42,948 nt of DNA. Origin: a bacterium (GTDB taxonomy: Bacteria > Planctomycetota > UBA1135 > GCA-002686595). The stretch lies in the NCBI GenBank assembly GCA_024226735.1, contig JAAELL010000171.1:1-42948 (forward strand), in the 5' to 3' direction. The translations under genes were made by a program, and so were the position numbers. Of this stretch, positions 9,014 to 17,879 are shown in pieces (within the stretch, counting starts at the first letter, position 1; every line of letters begins with the position of its first letter). Under the pieces are notes generated by a model. That model was not told the DNA's origin, did no database searches, and saw nothing but the letters and a program-made list of their open reading frames with translations.

Positions 9014-9729
9014 TCATGTCGGCGCCCCGGCTGCGCACGAAGGCTCGCGGAACAGAGGCATCCCGGCGAAAGCCTGCAGGAGCGCGATACGCTTCGTTCG
9101 GTCGTTGCGCGCCTCGCGGAACGTGTACGACAGGGCGTTGGCTTACCCGCCCCGACGGAGCGGCCCTTGCGGCTCTTCGCCTTCGTGTCAGCTCCACGTT
9201 CGACCAAGAGCGCGGCGATCGGAGCTTTCCGCTCATTGGTCACCGCGCGAAACAACGGCGTCTCACCGGTCGCGTCCTTGGCCTCGATGTCGGCGCCCGC
9301 GTCCCAGAGCAGGCGCGCGCACTCCAGGTGGGCTTCCACGCCGGCATCGCCCATGTCCTTGTGGCGCATCGACGCGGCCAGATGCAGCGGATGCACCCTG
9401 CGCTTGTTGCGTACGTCGGGTCGCGCACCCGCTGCCAGGAGCACCGAAACGATCGCGGGGAAGCCGATGGCTTCGTGCAGTGGCCGTGACGCCGCGGGAC
9501 CCTCGGCCTCGGGCTCCGCGCCGCGCGCGAGCAGAGGCTGAACCACTGGCTCCTGTCCGCTGTCGGCGCCGAGATGGAGCAAGGTCTGGCCGTAGCTGTT
9601 GCGCGTGTGCACGAGCTCGGCGCCCGCGTCGAGCAGGAGCTCGACCGCGCGGACCTCTCTGGAAGCGGCGACCAGGTGCAGAGGACTCAACCGGAACGGT
9701 CCGGGCGCCACGCCCTTGCGCGCGAGCTC
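9014..9729 (-). pseudogene. Ankyrin-repeat protein, truncated at 5' end and frameshifted near 3' end
   Basis: Read from 9729 down, the first residues lie flush against repeat copy B. About five ankyrin repeats follow (LSPLHLVAASREVRAVELLL, then QTLLHLGADSG, RPLHEAIGF, HPLHLAASMR and ETPLFRAVTNE). After KAKSRKGRS the frame is lost. A tail with sense in another frame (NALSYTFREARNDRTKRIAL...) ends at the stop 9014-9016, with a stop codon just upstream of it. The start of the protein is missing at the element boundary. The uninterrupted frame drawn further to 8716 is only antisense of the oxygenase. Ankyrin repeats bind proteins; no partner is evident. Confidence 0.7.
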
Positions 9730-9896
9730 CTAGTGGTGTGAGTCACTCTTATGCGGCGTTTTGGTCGGTGCGTACGCGTTCGCTGCAAGGCGCAGCGACG
9801 ACGCGACTTCGCTGCAAGTCTCGGAGGAGGCGCAACGCAGCAGCGGGCGGGTACGGGCCGACCAAAATGCCGCACAAGAGTGAATCACACCACTAG
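9730..9896. repeat. Palindromic CTAG-ended element, copy B (complete, 167 bp)
   Basis: It begins CTAGTGGTGTGAGTCACTC and ends GAGTGAATCACACCACTAG, near-perfect inverted termini. The arms continue as CGGCGTTTTGGTCGG / CCGACCAAAATGCCG. The interior has a GC-rich core (GCAAGGCGCAGCGACGACGC). It carries no gene. It separates a WD40 fragment from an ankyrin fragment. The inverted form of nearly the same sequence begins at 42832. Size, inverted ends and shared CTAG suggest a nonautonomous (MITE-like) element; an IS630/Tc1-type (TA) or CTAG-targeting transposase would fit, but none is in the window. Confidence 0.8.
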
Positions 9897-10260
9897 CAGC
9901 CCCCGCCGTCCGCCGCTCGTCGAGCTGCTTCGTGTCCCACAGGCGGACCGTGTGGTCGCCCGACGCGGAGGTGAGCGCGGAGCCGTCGGGGCTGAACTCG
10001 ACGTCCGCCACGTACTGGTCGTGACCGCGCAGCACGAGCAGCTCCTCGTGGGTCTCCGTGTCCCAGATGCGCACGGTTCCGTCGTCGCCGCCGGAGGCGA
10101 AGCGCGTACCGTCCGGGTGGTAGGCGACGCAGGAGGAGTAGCCGACGTGGCCCTCGAGGCGAGCGAAGGGTTCGACATCGACTCCGCGGTAGTAGAACGC
10201 CATGAAGGAGCCCGGCGTGCGTTGCGTCGGGAGCGGGCGCGCCTTGAAGAGGCGCACCCC
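9897..10260 (-). pseudogene. WD40-repeat fragment
   Basis: From 10260 down, the frame reads VRLFKARPLPTQRTPG followed by two clear WD40 blades: FARLEGHVGYSSCVAYHPDG...VRIWDTETHEELLVLRGHD and then YVADVEFSPDGSALTSASGD...VRLWDTKQLDERRTAG. The 3' side runs into element B. The 5' side ends abruptly where a plus-strand LamG/cohesin reading frame begins (about 10260), and no start codon or signal peptide is present. A typical propeller needs about seven blades, so most of the gene is absent. Together with the fragment at 14400-15121 this could derive from one family of planctomycete WD40 proteins. Confidence 0.7.
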
Positions 10261-11609
10261 AAACGCACCCTCAGTACGCCAACCTGGTCAGCTACTGGAA
10301 AACGGACGAGGGCAGCGGACAGGTCGTGGGAGACTCCAAGGGCACGAACCACGGCACGCTCGGAGTCGATGCGACCGCTGCAGCGGACGACCCGGCGTGG
10401 GCTGCGAGCGCGGACCCGGTTTGTCCGCCGCCGACGGGTGATCTTGCGCTCTCGGCCGCGAGCTGCCAAGACGATGCCGACGCGAGCTCGGGCTACCAGA
10501 TCGAAGTCGAGCTCGAGATGCTCAATCTCACGGGGGACGTTTCCGGCTTCGCCGCCTTCGTCGACTACGACATGGGTGTATTGACCTATCGCGGCGACCT
10601 CTCGAGCTACGCCACGAACGACTTCACCCTGCATATCACGCCCATCGGCCAGGGCGATGACGGCCGGCTCGAGCTCGACGGTTCGGTCGGCTTCAACGAC
10701 CCGCCAACGAACGTGGACGCGCTGCTAGCGACGCTCGTGTTCGACGTCCTCGTCGGCTGTGATCCGGCCACGCCTGCGATCACATTCGAGACCGGAGGCG
10801 CCTTCCCCTCCGAGCTCAGCCTCGACGGCGATCCGATCGCGACGACACTGACCGACCCGGGTGCGTACACGCTCGACGACACGCCCCCGGTTTTCGACGC
10901 TTTCGCGGGCATCACCCAGGCCGCGGACGCGAGCGCGACCGACGACTGCGACGGCTCGCCCGTCATCGTCTGCACACCCGCCAGTGGCTCCTTCTTCGCC
11001 ACCGGCATCACGACGGTCACCTGCACCGCTACCGACGCCTGCGGCAACCAGTCGATGACGACGTTCGACGTGACGGTCACCGCGACCAACACGTTCGACG
11101 TCGAGGTCGAGCTCGCCAGCGTCACGATGCCGGTCACGCGCTGCATCCGCTTCATGGCGGACGACTGCACGAGCGTCGACGTCAGTCTGTCGATCTCGGG
11201 CGCCGGGTACGTCGGCACCTCGATCTTCACTCTGACGGGCGGCGACACCGACGACGACGGCGACATCAACGACGTGACCCTGCTGCTCTTCCAGTTCGGC
11301 AACACGGCAGCCGCCGGCGGCTGCCCGTGGGACGGAACGACGCGCGACGCCGACTTCTCGAACAACGGCGCGGTCGGCTCGGAGGACTACACCTTCCTGC
11401 TCGCGAGCTGGCTGACGACGTCGACGTGCGCGTGCACGCTGCCGTCCACGACCGACAACCGGTTCCTGCCGAACCGCAAACGGGTCGAGACGCCGATCGA
11501 AATGGCCGTCGACTTCCACCCCGACGGCTGGATCGACGCCAAGGACGTCGAGGTCTTCGAGAAGCGCAACGGGCTCGGGCACGAGCTGTCGAAGCGCATG
11601 CGGAGGTAG
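10260..11609 (+). CDS. Secreted cohesin/HYR/dockerin-like protein, 5'-truncated
   Basis: An open frame runs from the junction at 10260 with no start or signal peptide. The first residues, YANLVSYWKTDEGSGQVVGDSK, are the beginning of a LamG-like domain that is cut short. Then come a cohesin-like beta-sandwich (about LALSAASCQDDADASSGYQ to ITFETGGAF) and an HYR-like segment (DDCDGSPVIVCTPASGSFF...TVTCTATDACGN). Two dockerin-like calcium loops follow (GDTDDDGDINDVTLLLFQFG; DADFSNNGAVGSEDYTFLLAS) and a third aspartate-rich loop (DFHPDGWIDAKDVEVF) near the end. It would be an extracellular protein of assembly type. If an internal start (GTG 10326) is used it lacks export signals, so the gene is probably non-functional. 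The confidence refers to the domain content. Confidence 0.7.
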   Translation, partial: QTHPQYANLVSYWKTDEGSGQVVGDSKGTNHGTLGVDATAAADDPAWAASADPVCPPPTGDLALSAASCQDDADASSGYQIEVELEMLNLTGDVSGFAAFVDYDMGVLTYRGDLSSYATNDFTLHITPIGQGDDGRLELDGSVGFNDPPTNVDALLATLVFDVLVGCDPATPAITFETGGAFPSELSLDGDPIATTLTDPGAYTLDDTPPVFDAFAGITQAADASATDDCDGSPVIVCTPASGSFFATGITTVTCTATDACGNQSMTTFDVTVTATNTFDVEVELASVTMPVTRCIRFMADDCTSVDVSLSISGAGYVGTSIFTLTGGDTDDDGDINDVTLLLFQFGNTAAAGGCPWDGTTRDADFSNNGAVGSEDYTFLLASWLTTSTCACTLPSTTDNRFLPNRKRVETPIEMAVDFHPDGWIDAKDVEVFEKRNGLGHELSKRMRR

Positions 11610-11676
11610 TCAACTCCGATCGTGCCGTTCTGCACTCGATGCAATCATCTCGATGGCCGGAGGTCCCAGCCTTGCA

Positions 11677-13902
11677 TCAACGCGCCCCGATCACGCGCGA
11701 GAACCGGTAGTAGACCTCCAGGCAGAGCCCCATCGTGGCCGTCGTCTCGACGCGGCCACGGGTGGGGTTCTCGCCCATCGGAACCCACGAGCCACGCGCA
11801 TCCGCGTCCTTGCGCTGCAATTCCAGCAGCGCCCTCTTCATGACCTTGTTCCATGCCTTCCAGTGGCGCCCGCCCATCTGGTACATGGCGCTCGTCCGGA
11901 AGAACCACTCGTCCGGGCCGAGGCTCTCGACGCCACCGTCGATCACAGAGGCCGAGGCGAGGATCACGTCCGCGAGCACCGACAAGGCCGGTGTCTGGTT
12001 CGGCTTCTGACCAGAGAGGATGCGACACAACAGGCTAGCGCCCGGCGCCTGGTCCGGGGACGCGTCGCTGCTCGTGTCGATCCACCGGACGGCGCCGGCG
12101 AGCGTCGCGTCGTCGACGGCGAGGCCGCCCTCCTTCCCGGAGAAGAGCGCCAGGAGCGCCCACGCGGTCAGCTGCAGGTCGTCCGCTCGACTCGCCCCCG
12201 CCCCGGCGCTCCAGCCGCCGCGCGGGTCTCGGCTCGCAACCAGGAAGTCGAGCGCCCTCTGCGCCGAAGCCTTGACGAGCGGCGACTTGGAGAAGAAGTA
12301 AACCTCGGCGAAGACGAGCGAGGCCAGCGCGTGGTCGCGCAGGGACCCCGGGCCCGCGTCCACGCCAATCCCGCCCGTGGTGAAGTCCTGCTGTCCCCGC
12401 AGCCACTTCACGCCGCGTACGACGTTCGCCTTGTAGGGCCCCTCGCGGATCGTGTTCCCGTCTCCGAGCAAGGCGAGCAGGGCCATCGCCGTCGCCCGGA
12501 CGTCGTGCTCGGCCGACCCGTCGCTGTCCCAATGACCGTCCGGGTCCTGCTGGTCCATCATCCACTCGAACTGGTCCTTCAGCGCTTGCTCGGTGCCAGA
12601 GCCCCCGGCGGCGCGCAGGTTGCGACGCCCGCCGAAGCGGCCACCGAACTTTCCGCCGGCACCGCCGCCGATTCCGATCACGTCGTTGAAGGCTCTGTCG
12701 TCGAACGGGGAGTCCGCGAGCGCGTCGGGCTCGCTCTCTTCGTTCACGTCGAGGACCTCGAAGTCCTCCACGATCGCCTCCTCCTCGACTTCGTCCGGAT
12801 CCGCACGCCCCCCCCTTGCGGGCGCCGCTTCCGCAGGCACCTCGGTCGCAATGCGCAGCGCGTCGCCGAGCGCCGTGCTGCCGGTCGCTCGGAATCCGGC
12901 GACGAACTGCCGCAGCTGCGCGAGGTTCTCCTCCGTCGCGGCGACGGGCGCCGGCGCGAAGGCCTGCACGTCCGAGCTGAAGCGCAGGACGTTGACGCGG
13001 TCGGCGGGGCGCAGGTGGTCGAGAAGCCACGCTGCGGACGCCTTCGCCTGCTCGATCTTGCCGTCCTCGGCCATGCTGCCCGACGTGTCGATCACCAGCG
13101 TCACATCGCGCGGCACGAGCTGGTCCGGGCGCGCGCGCGGTGGAGTGACGACGGCGAGGAACCAGCCGTCCCCCGACTCACCGCGGTAGGTCCGTACGGC
13201 GAGGTTCGGCTCCTGCGTCGCGACCGCGGCCGTGACGACGAAGTCGCGATCGACGTTCCCGCCGCGCGTCTCGAGCGCCGCCAACGCCTCGTGCGGCCCA
13301 CGGCGCACGACCTGCACGTCGTCGTGCGAGGCGCTCACCTCGGTGAGCGGAACGGCCGAACGCACGCGGACCGTGATCGACAAGTCCTGCTCCGCGCGCT
13401 GGGCTCGGTCTGTGGTGCCCAACGGATACACGTACCGGAACGCGCCCTCAGTGAGCGGGACACGCTGGATCCACGCGAGCTCGACCACGGTCTCCTCGTG
13501 CGGAACGACCGGAAAGACCGAGAGGCGGAAGGTGTTGCGTCCCACCTGTTCGACGAGAGCGGGATCGCGCTTGCGCCGCACGATGTCGTCGTACACGCGG
13601 CGCGCGCGCTTGCGTTCGGCGAGCAGTCCTTCGTGGCGCTCGCCACCGACCTCCATGGCGACCTGCGTCAAGGCCGCCCCCGCGGGCAGCGGGAAGGTGT
13701 AGATGGCCTCGAGGGGCCGATCGCCAGGGTTCACGAACGTGTGTCGCACCTTCGTGCGCGCGAGACCGTCCTCCAAGGTCGCGTCGACGTGCTGCGACCG
13801 GACCGCGATCGGGGAGCCGCCGCCGCGCGGGACGAGCACCTGGGCGGAGGCGCTGCCGAGGACGAGGGCTGCGAAGAACGCGAGGGGTACGAAGCGCTGC
13901 AT
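11677..13902 (-). CDS. VIT-vWA protein fused to a prenyltransferase/squalene-cyclase-like repeat domain
   Basis: 741 residues with a signal peptide (1-20) and a good ribosome site (GGAGGAA). Residues 25-150 are a VIT domain (QHVDATLEDGLARTKVRHTF). A vWA domain follows with MIDAS D272-x-S274-x-S276 and T343. It is cut at about residue 355 before the TDG strand, then becomes an acidic linker (EVEEEAIVEDFEVLDVNEES), a Gly/Arg segment GGGAGGKFGGRFGGRRNLR and an alpha-barrel of cyclase-like repeats (QQDPDGHWDSDGS; SRDPRGGWSAG; KDADARGSWVPMG). The second part is the typical tail of other planctomycete proteins with their own N-termini. This therefore looks like an in-frame fusion by deletion; the presumed junction (about 12808-12830) contains a run of eight C. 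Periplasmic or surface location. Confidence 0.8.
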   Translation of the reverse strand: MQRFVPLAFFAALVLGSASAQVLVPRGGGSPIAVRSQHVDATLEDGLARTKVRHTFVNPGDRPLEAIYTFPLPAGAALTQVAMEVGGERHEGLLAERKRARRVYDDIVRRKRDPALVEQVGRNTFRLSVFPVVPHEETVVELAWIQRVPLTEGAFRYVYPLGTTDRAQRAEQDLSITVRVRSAVPLTEVSASHDDVQVVRRGPHEALAALETRGGNVDRDFVVTAAVATQEPNLAVRTYRGESGDGWFLAVVTPPRARPDQLVPRDVTLVIDTSGSMAEDGKIEQAKASAAWLLDHLRPADRVNVLRFSSDVQAFAPAPVAATEENLAQLRQFVAGFRATGSTALGDALRIATEVPAEAAPARGGRADPDEVEEEAIVEDFEVLDVNEESEPDALADSPFDDRAFNDVIGIGGGAGGKFGGRFGGRRNLRAAGGSGTEQALKDQFEWMMDQQDPDGHWDSDGSAEHDVRATAMALLALLGDGNTIREGPYKANVVRGVKWLRGQQDFTTGGIGVDAGPGSLRDHALASLVFAEVYFFSKSPLVKASAQRALDFLVASRDPRGGWSAGAGASRADDLQLTAWALLALFSGKEGGLAVDDATLAGAVRWIDTSSDASPDQAPGASLLCRILSGQKPNQTPALSVLADVILASASVIDGGVESLGPDEWFFRTSAMYQMGGRHWKAWNKVMKRALLELQRKDADARGSWVPMGENPTRGRVETTATMGLCLEVYYRFSRVIGAR

Positions 13903-14048
13903 GACGTTCCTCCGAGGGGTGGGGCGGGCGAAGGAACGGAGGGAGCCGGTCGGGGTTCAACCGGCGGCCGCCAAAAAAAAACGCGGTGCGTCCACGTCGC
14001 TCCGAAGCGTGGGGTGACTCGCAGAGCCGATCGGGGTAGGAAAAGGCG

Positions 14049-14444
14049 ATGCGCCTCCTCGCCCCCGTCGTCGCCGGGGCCGCCTGCACAGCGGCCGTGA
14101 CGGTCCTCCTGCTGCGCGATCCTCCGATCTCGTCCCAACCGACGCCCGCCGCGCCGGACTCCACCGGTCTGGCGGGCGAGCTCGCCGAGCTGCGCGCCCG
14201 CAACGCGGCACTCGAGCAACGCGTGCAGCGGCTCGAGGACGACGTCGCCTGGCTGCGCGCGCAGGCGTCGCGCCGCGAGCCGGTCGCGGCCGAATCAGCC
14301 CGCTCCGACGCCGCGCAGGAAGCAGCCCCGGACCGCATCGAGCCGCTGCGTGCGATCGCGATGGACAAGGGGGCGAGCACGCTCGAGCGTGTCGCCGCCA
14401 CCGCGCGGCTCACGAGCCGCCCGCGATGCACGTCCCAGACGTAG
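14049..14444 (+). pseudogene. Membrane-anchored coiled-coil/HEAT-like protein, 3'-truncated
   Basis: It starts at ATG 14049 with a hydrophobic anchor (LLAPVVAGAACTAAVTVLLL), a Pro-rich spacer, a coiled coil (GELAELRARNAALEQRVQRL...) and the start of helical repeats (PLRAIAMDKGASTLERVAAT). At about 14405 it runs into the antiparallel end of a WD40 gene and stops within 13 residues. The 3' half of the gene is missing. The junction sequence GGCTCACGAGCCGC is compatible with both genes, pointing to a deletion at short homology. Confidence 0.6.
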
Positions 14445-15121
14445 ACGCTCCGTTCCCGGAAAGCACCCGACGCCAGGAGCGCACCGTCCGGTGAGAAGTC
14501 GATGCGGTACACGAACGACTCGTGGCCGGTCAAGACGCGCGGCCCGTCGATCCGCGCACGGTGCCACTGACAGCGACACTCACGAGACACGCGCTGTCGG
14601 GCGCCCAGGCGAGCGAGAACACGGCGCCCTTGTGTCCCGAGAGGTTCTCTACGATCTCGAGCGTCTGCGCATCCAGCAGGTAGACGTTGCGGTACTCACC
14701 CCCCAGTGCGACCAGCGTGCCGTCGGGCGAAAGCTCCAGGTCGTTGACGGTCTCGTTGAAGTGCCGCTCGGCGAGCTGCTCGCCGGTCTGGACGTCGAAC
14801 ACTCCGAGCGCGCCCGTGCGGCCCGGCACGTGCATCCCGACGACAACGCGGTCGCCGGGCGGGCTGAGCCTCCCCCGTGTCGTCACATGCGCAGCGACCT
14901 TCGTCGTCTCGCCGGCCTCCCAGACGAACACGCCCGCCCCGGAATACAGGAGCTTCCGTCCGGCGGCGTCCCAGTCGAGCGGCTGGCAAGGATCCTCGGC
15001 GGGGATGCGTGCCTCGACCGTCCCGTCCGCGCCACAGACCGCGATCTCTTGCTGCGAAACGCGCACCCGTTGGGCCGTGCAGGGCGATCCCTATGCCGGC
15101 CGCCATCGCACCTTCCTCCAT
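14400..15121 (-). pseudogene. WD40 propeller protein, frameshifted and 3'-truncated
   Basis: Read from about 15121 (ATG GAG GAA...) or from GTG 15066. Blades include CGADGTVEARIPAED..., FDVQTGEQLAERHFNETVND, LELSPDGTLVALGGEYRNVY and GHKGAVFSLAWAPDSACLVS. The frame then breaks at about 14555 (a WD dipeptide-sized segment seems lost) and continues in another frame as GPRVLTGHESFVYRIDFSPD and ERSVYVWDVHRGRLV. It ends at about 14405 against the coiled-coil gene. A second frame break near 15070 separates the possible start from the first blade. Non-functional. Confidence 0.65.
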
Positions 15122-15358
15122 CAGCCTACGCGAAAGTCCTGCACCAGAGCGGTCGCCTCGGACGGAGCGTACGCCCCCGGAACCACGTCTGGCGACGCGT
15201 TGATCCCCCCCGAGTCGCTCGACCTCCTCAAAATCGGCCCCCCGGGCATCGTTTTCCTACAATCGACATGGGAGTTCTCGATCGGATGACGCCTTGGATG
15301 CTGAGCGGGGCAAGCCCGCGTCGCTCCGCCTGCCAGGCCGAGACACAAAAGACACACG

Positions 15359-16336
15359 ATGCGCTGGACCTACGCCTGTTTCCTCGCCGCCGCCGGCGCC
15401 CTCTGGGCTCCCGATGCGGGCGCGCAAGATCTCGTCGACCTGCAGCTGTCGGGCAACTGCACGATCGCCGGCGACACCGCGCGCATCGACCTGTTCGCCA
15501 TCTCGAACGGGGCTTCGAGCCCCGCGGTCGGGGCGATCGATGCGATCCTGAGCTGGGACCCGACGGCCCTCGCGCTCGCTGGAGAGGACAACTCGAGCTC
15601 GCCCTACAGCTGGCTGATCACGGGCTTCCTTCCGGACGCCGACGGCATCAACGACACGTTCTTGGACGGCGACGCGATCTTCACCGCGCTCGCCACGCCC
15701 GGCTTCCCCGCGCTCGCGCCGCCGGCCCCCGGGCTGATGGTCACGACGCTCTCCTTCGAGGTTCTGAATCCCGCGGGCAATCTCACGGTCTCGTTCGTGC
15801 CCATGCAGGGGATGTTCGGCAAGACGCGCGTGCTGGACTTCTTCATCCCGGCGCTCGAGATCACGGGTGACATCTCCGACACGCACACCGACGTCGCGTG
15901 CCCCAACCTGGGTTCGAGCTACTGCGGCAACGTCCCCAACTCGACGGGTGTCCCCGCCCTCATCACGGGCACCGGTAGCGCAGTCGTCGCGCAGAATGAC
16001 TTCACCTTGTCGGCGAACGCACTCCCCCCCAATCGGTTCGGCTATTTCCTCGCGAGCGACCTCACCGGCTTCATCGACTTGCCGGCCGCCGGCTTGAGCC
16101 AGGGCTTCTTCTGCCTCGGGACCGGTCCGAACCTCGGTCGGTACAACACGCAGGTTCAGAACTCGGGCCCGACCGGCTTCTTCAGCCTGCAGCTCGACCT
16201 CAATGCCGTCCCGATCGCGGCGGCGCCCGGGACGATCGCCTTGTCGACGGGCGACACTTGGTACTTCCAGTGCTGGTACCGCGACGTGGGCAACACGAAC
16301 AACTTCTCGGACGCTATCTGCGTCGATTTCCTCTAA
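15359..16336 (+). CDS. Secreted cohesin-like protein with shared C-terminal YC...WYRD domain
   Basis: 325 residues with a signal peptide (MRWTYACFLAAAGALWAPDAGA). Residues 25-170 form a cohesin-like sandwich (DLQLSGNCTIAGDTARIDLF; AIDAILSWDPTALALAGEDN). Residues about 187-325 are the C-terminal domain also found at 19333, 30790 and 33423: YCGNVPNSTGVPALITGTGS, then FGYFLASD, FFCLGTGPNLGRYN and WYFQCWYRDVGNTNNFSDAI. The domain probably acts in cell-surface display or export, as inferred from its fixed C-terminal position on different N-termini. The stop overlaps the convergent GNAT stop, so no terminator lies between them. Confidence 0.85.
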   Translation: MRWTYACFLAAAGALWAPDAGAQDLVDLQLSGNCTIAGDTARIDLFAISNGASSPAVGAIDAILSWDPTALALAGEDNSSSPYSWLITGFLPDADGINDTFLDGDAIFTALATPGFPALAPPAPGLMVTTLSFEVLNPAGNLTVSFVPMQGMFGKTRVLDFFIPALEITGDISDTHTDVACPNLGSSYCGNVPNSTGVPALITGTGSAVVAQNDFTLSANALPPNRFGYFLASDLTGFIDLPAAGLSQGFFCLGTGPNLGRYNTQVQNSGPTGFFSLQLDLNAVPIAAAPGTIALSTGDTWYFQCWYRDVGNTNNFSDAICVDFL

Positions 16337-16890
16337 AGGTCCGTCTCGCGCGCGCTACGAGCCTGCCAATCGCTCCGGTGCAGCACGTAGTGGCGCAGAA
16401 CGCTGCCGTAGTAGGCGTCCGTCATGCCCTCGTCGTTCATGCCGAGCCGCCGGGCGACGACGTGTGAGGCCGCGTTCGGCTCTTCGACGACCGCGTGCAG
16501 GATCGGTAGGTCGAGCTCGATGAAGCCCTTTTCGAGTAGCGCCCGGCCGGCTTCGGTCGCGTAGCCGTTGCCCCAGTGGCAGCGCGCCAAGTGCCAGCCG
16601 ATCTCGATGTCCTCGGTCCGCTTGCCGTCATCGTCGGGCAGCGGCTTGATCAGCGCGGCACCGACGATCTCACCGGTCTCCCGCAGCGCGAGCGGGAAGC
16701 TGCCCATCCCCGCGGGCAGGGTTGGCGTGCGCTCGAGGATCAAGGCGAGGAGCTCGCGCGTCGCGTCGACGCTCTCCCGCAGGTCGCCGCCGATGTGGCG
16801 CACGACCTCGGGATCGCCGTACATCACGTGGGCTTGCTCCGCGTCGTCGAGCGTCCACGAACGCGCCCGCAAGCGCTGCGTCTCGAACAT
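16333..16890 (-). CDS. GNAT-family N-acetyltransferase (RimJ/RimL-like)
   Basis: 185 residues from ATG 16890 (MFETQRLRARSWTLDDAEQA), the usual RimJ/RimL-type beginning. The acetyl-CoA loop is HWGNGYATEAGRALL, preceded by IEIGWHLA, and ends with ASHVVARRLGMNDEGM. It acetylates an amino group of an unknown acceptor (a small molecule or protein N-terminus). It is convergent with and overlaps the stop of the secreted protein upstream, and its start is 68 bases from the divergent ABC gene. Confidence 0.9.
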   Translation of the reverse strand: MFETQRLRARSWTLDDAEQAHVMYGDPEVVRHIGGDLRESVDATRELLALILERTPTLPAGMGSFPLALRETGEIVGAALIKPLPDDDGKRTEDIEIGWHLARCHWGNGYATEAGRALLEKGFIELDLPILHAVVEEPNAASHVVARRLGMNDEGMTDAYYGSVLRHYVLHRSDWQARSARETDL

Positions 16891-16958
16891 GCCAGGAGCG
16901 TAGCGTGCGGGCGCGGGTTCGGCCAGGTATCGAGCCTCGCGCCCACCGAGCCATCCTC

Positions 16959-17879
16959 TTGTCCACACCCGCCGTCCGACTCGCCAACGTCACCAAGACC
17001 TTCGGCGCCCACACCGCTGTTCGCGACCTCAGCTTCGAGGTCCCGCGTGGATCGCTCTACGGCTTCATCGGACCGAACGGCTCGGGCAAGACGACGACGA
17101 TCCGCATGATCCTGCACATCTTGGCGCCTGACACGGGCGGCGTGGAGGTGCTCGGTGAGAAGGGTACGCGGGCCGCGAACGACCGCATCGGGTACCTCCC
17201 GGAAGAGCGCGGGCTCTACAAGAAGATGACCGTCCGCCGGCTCCTGGCGTACTACGCGTCGCTGAAGGGCATGCCCGCCGCCGACGCACAGCGCGAGGCC
17301 GAGCGCTGGCTCGAGCGCCTCGAGTTGACCGATTGGCGCGACGCGAAGGTGGAGGCGCTCTCGAAGGGCATGAGCCAGAAGATCCAGTTCATCTCGACCG
17401 TCATCTCGAAGCCGGAGCTGATCATCCTGGACGAGCCGTTCTCGGGCCTCGACCCCGTGAATCTCGAGGTGCTGCGCGGGGCGATCCTCGAGCTCGTCGC
17501 GGACGGTGCGACCGCGATCTTCTCGACGCACGACATGACGGTCGCCGAGCAGCTCTGCGACAGCGTCATCATGATCTTCAAGGGCGACAAGGTGCTGGAC
17601 GGCACACGCGAGGAGATCTACGCGCAGTACGGACAGGACACGATCCGCGTCCGCACCGACGGCGGGGCGGGCGTGCTCGAGAGCTTGGAGGGTGTCGAGC
17701 AGGTGCTCGACCTCGGGCGCTACCAGGAGCTGCGCGTTCAAGGCGATCCACAGGAGCTGCTGCGCACCCTGACGCAGAAGACGAACGTGCGGCACTTCGA
17801 GGAGACACGGCCGACGCTGCACGACATCTTCATCCGCATCGCCGGCCCCGAGGCGGCGCGCGAGGAGGCTTCGGCATGA
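16959..17879 (+). CDS. ABC transporter ATP-binding protein (NatA-like exporter)
   Basis: 306 residues, with TTG 16959 chosen as start because it directly precedes the first strand (PAVRLANVTKTFGAHTAVRD). Walker A is GPNGSGKTTT, the signature LSKGMSQKIQ, Walker B LIILDEPFSGLDP and the H-loop STHDM. The C-terminal extension (TIRVRTDGG...LHDIFIRIAG) is typical of ATPases paired with ABC-2 permeases. It overlaps the permease by ATGA, so the pair is co-translated. The substrate is unknown; NatA/NatB-type pairs export ions or drugs. Confidence 0.92.
   Translation: MSTPAVRLANVTKTFGAHTAVRDLSFEVPRGSLYGFIGPNGSGKTTTIRMILHILAPDTGGVEVLGEKGTRAANDRIGYLPEERGLYKKMTVRRLLAYYASLKGMPAADAQREAERWLERLELTDWRDAKVEALSKGMSQKIQFISTVISKPELIILDEPFSGLDPVNLEVLRGAILELVADGATAIFSTHDMTVAEQLCDSVIMIFKGDKVLDGTREEIYAQYGQDTIRVRTDGGAGVLESLEGVEQVLDLGRYQELRVQGDPQELLRTLTQKTNVRHFEETRPTLHDIFIRIAGPEAAREEASA

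Noticed and set aside
8716..9711. 331-residue ankyrin frame as an intact gene
   Set aside because: Ankyrin repeats end after KAKSRKGRS; the rest is antisense of the oxygenase, and the true tail is in another frame.
9730..9896. Integron attC site
   Set aside because: The termini are CTAGTGGTGTGA/TCACACCACTAG, without the RYYYAAC/GTTRRRY core sites, and there is no integrase or cassette order.
11653..14100. 815-residue open frame on the plus strand
   Set aside because: It is exactly antisense to the VIT-vWA/cyclase gene, Arg/Gly/Ala/Val-rich without motifs; a product of high GC.
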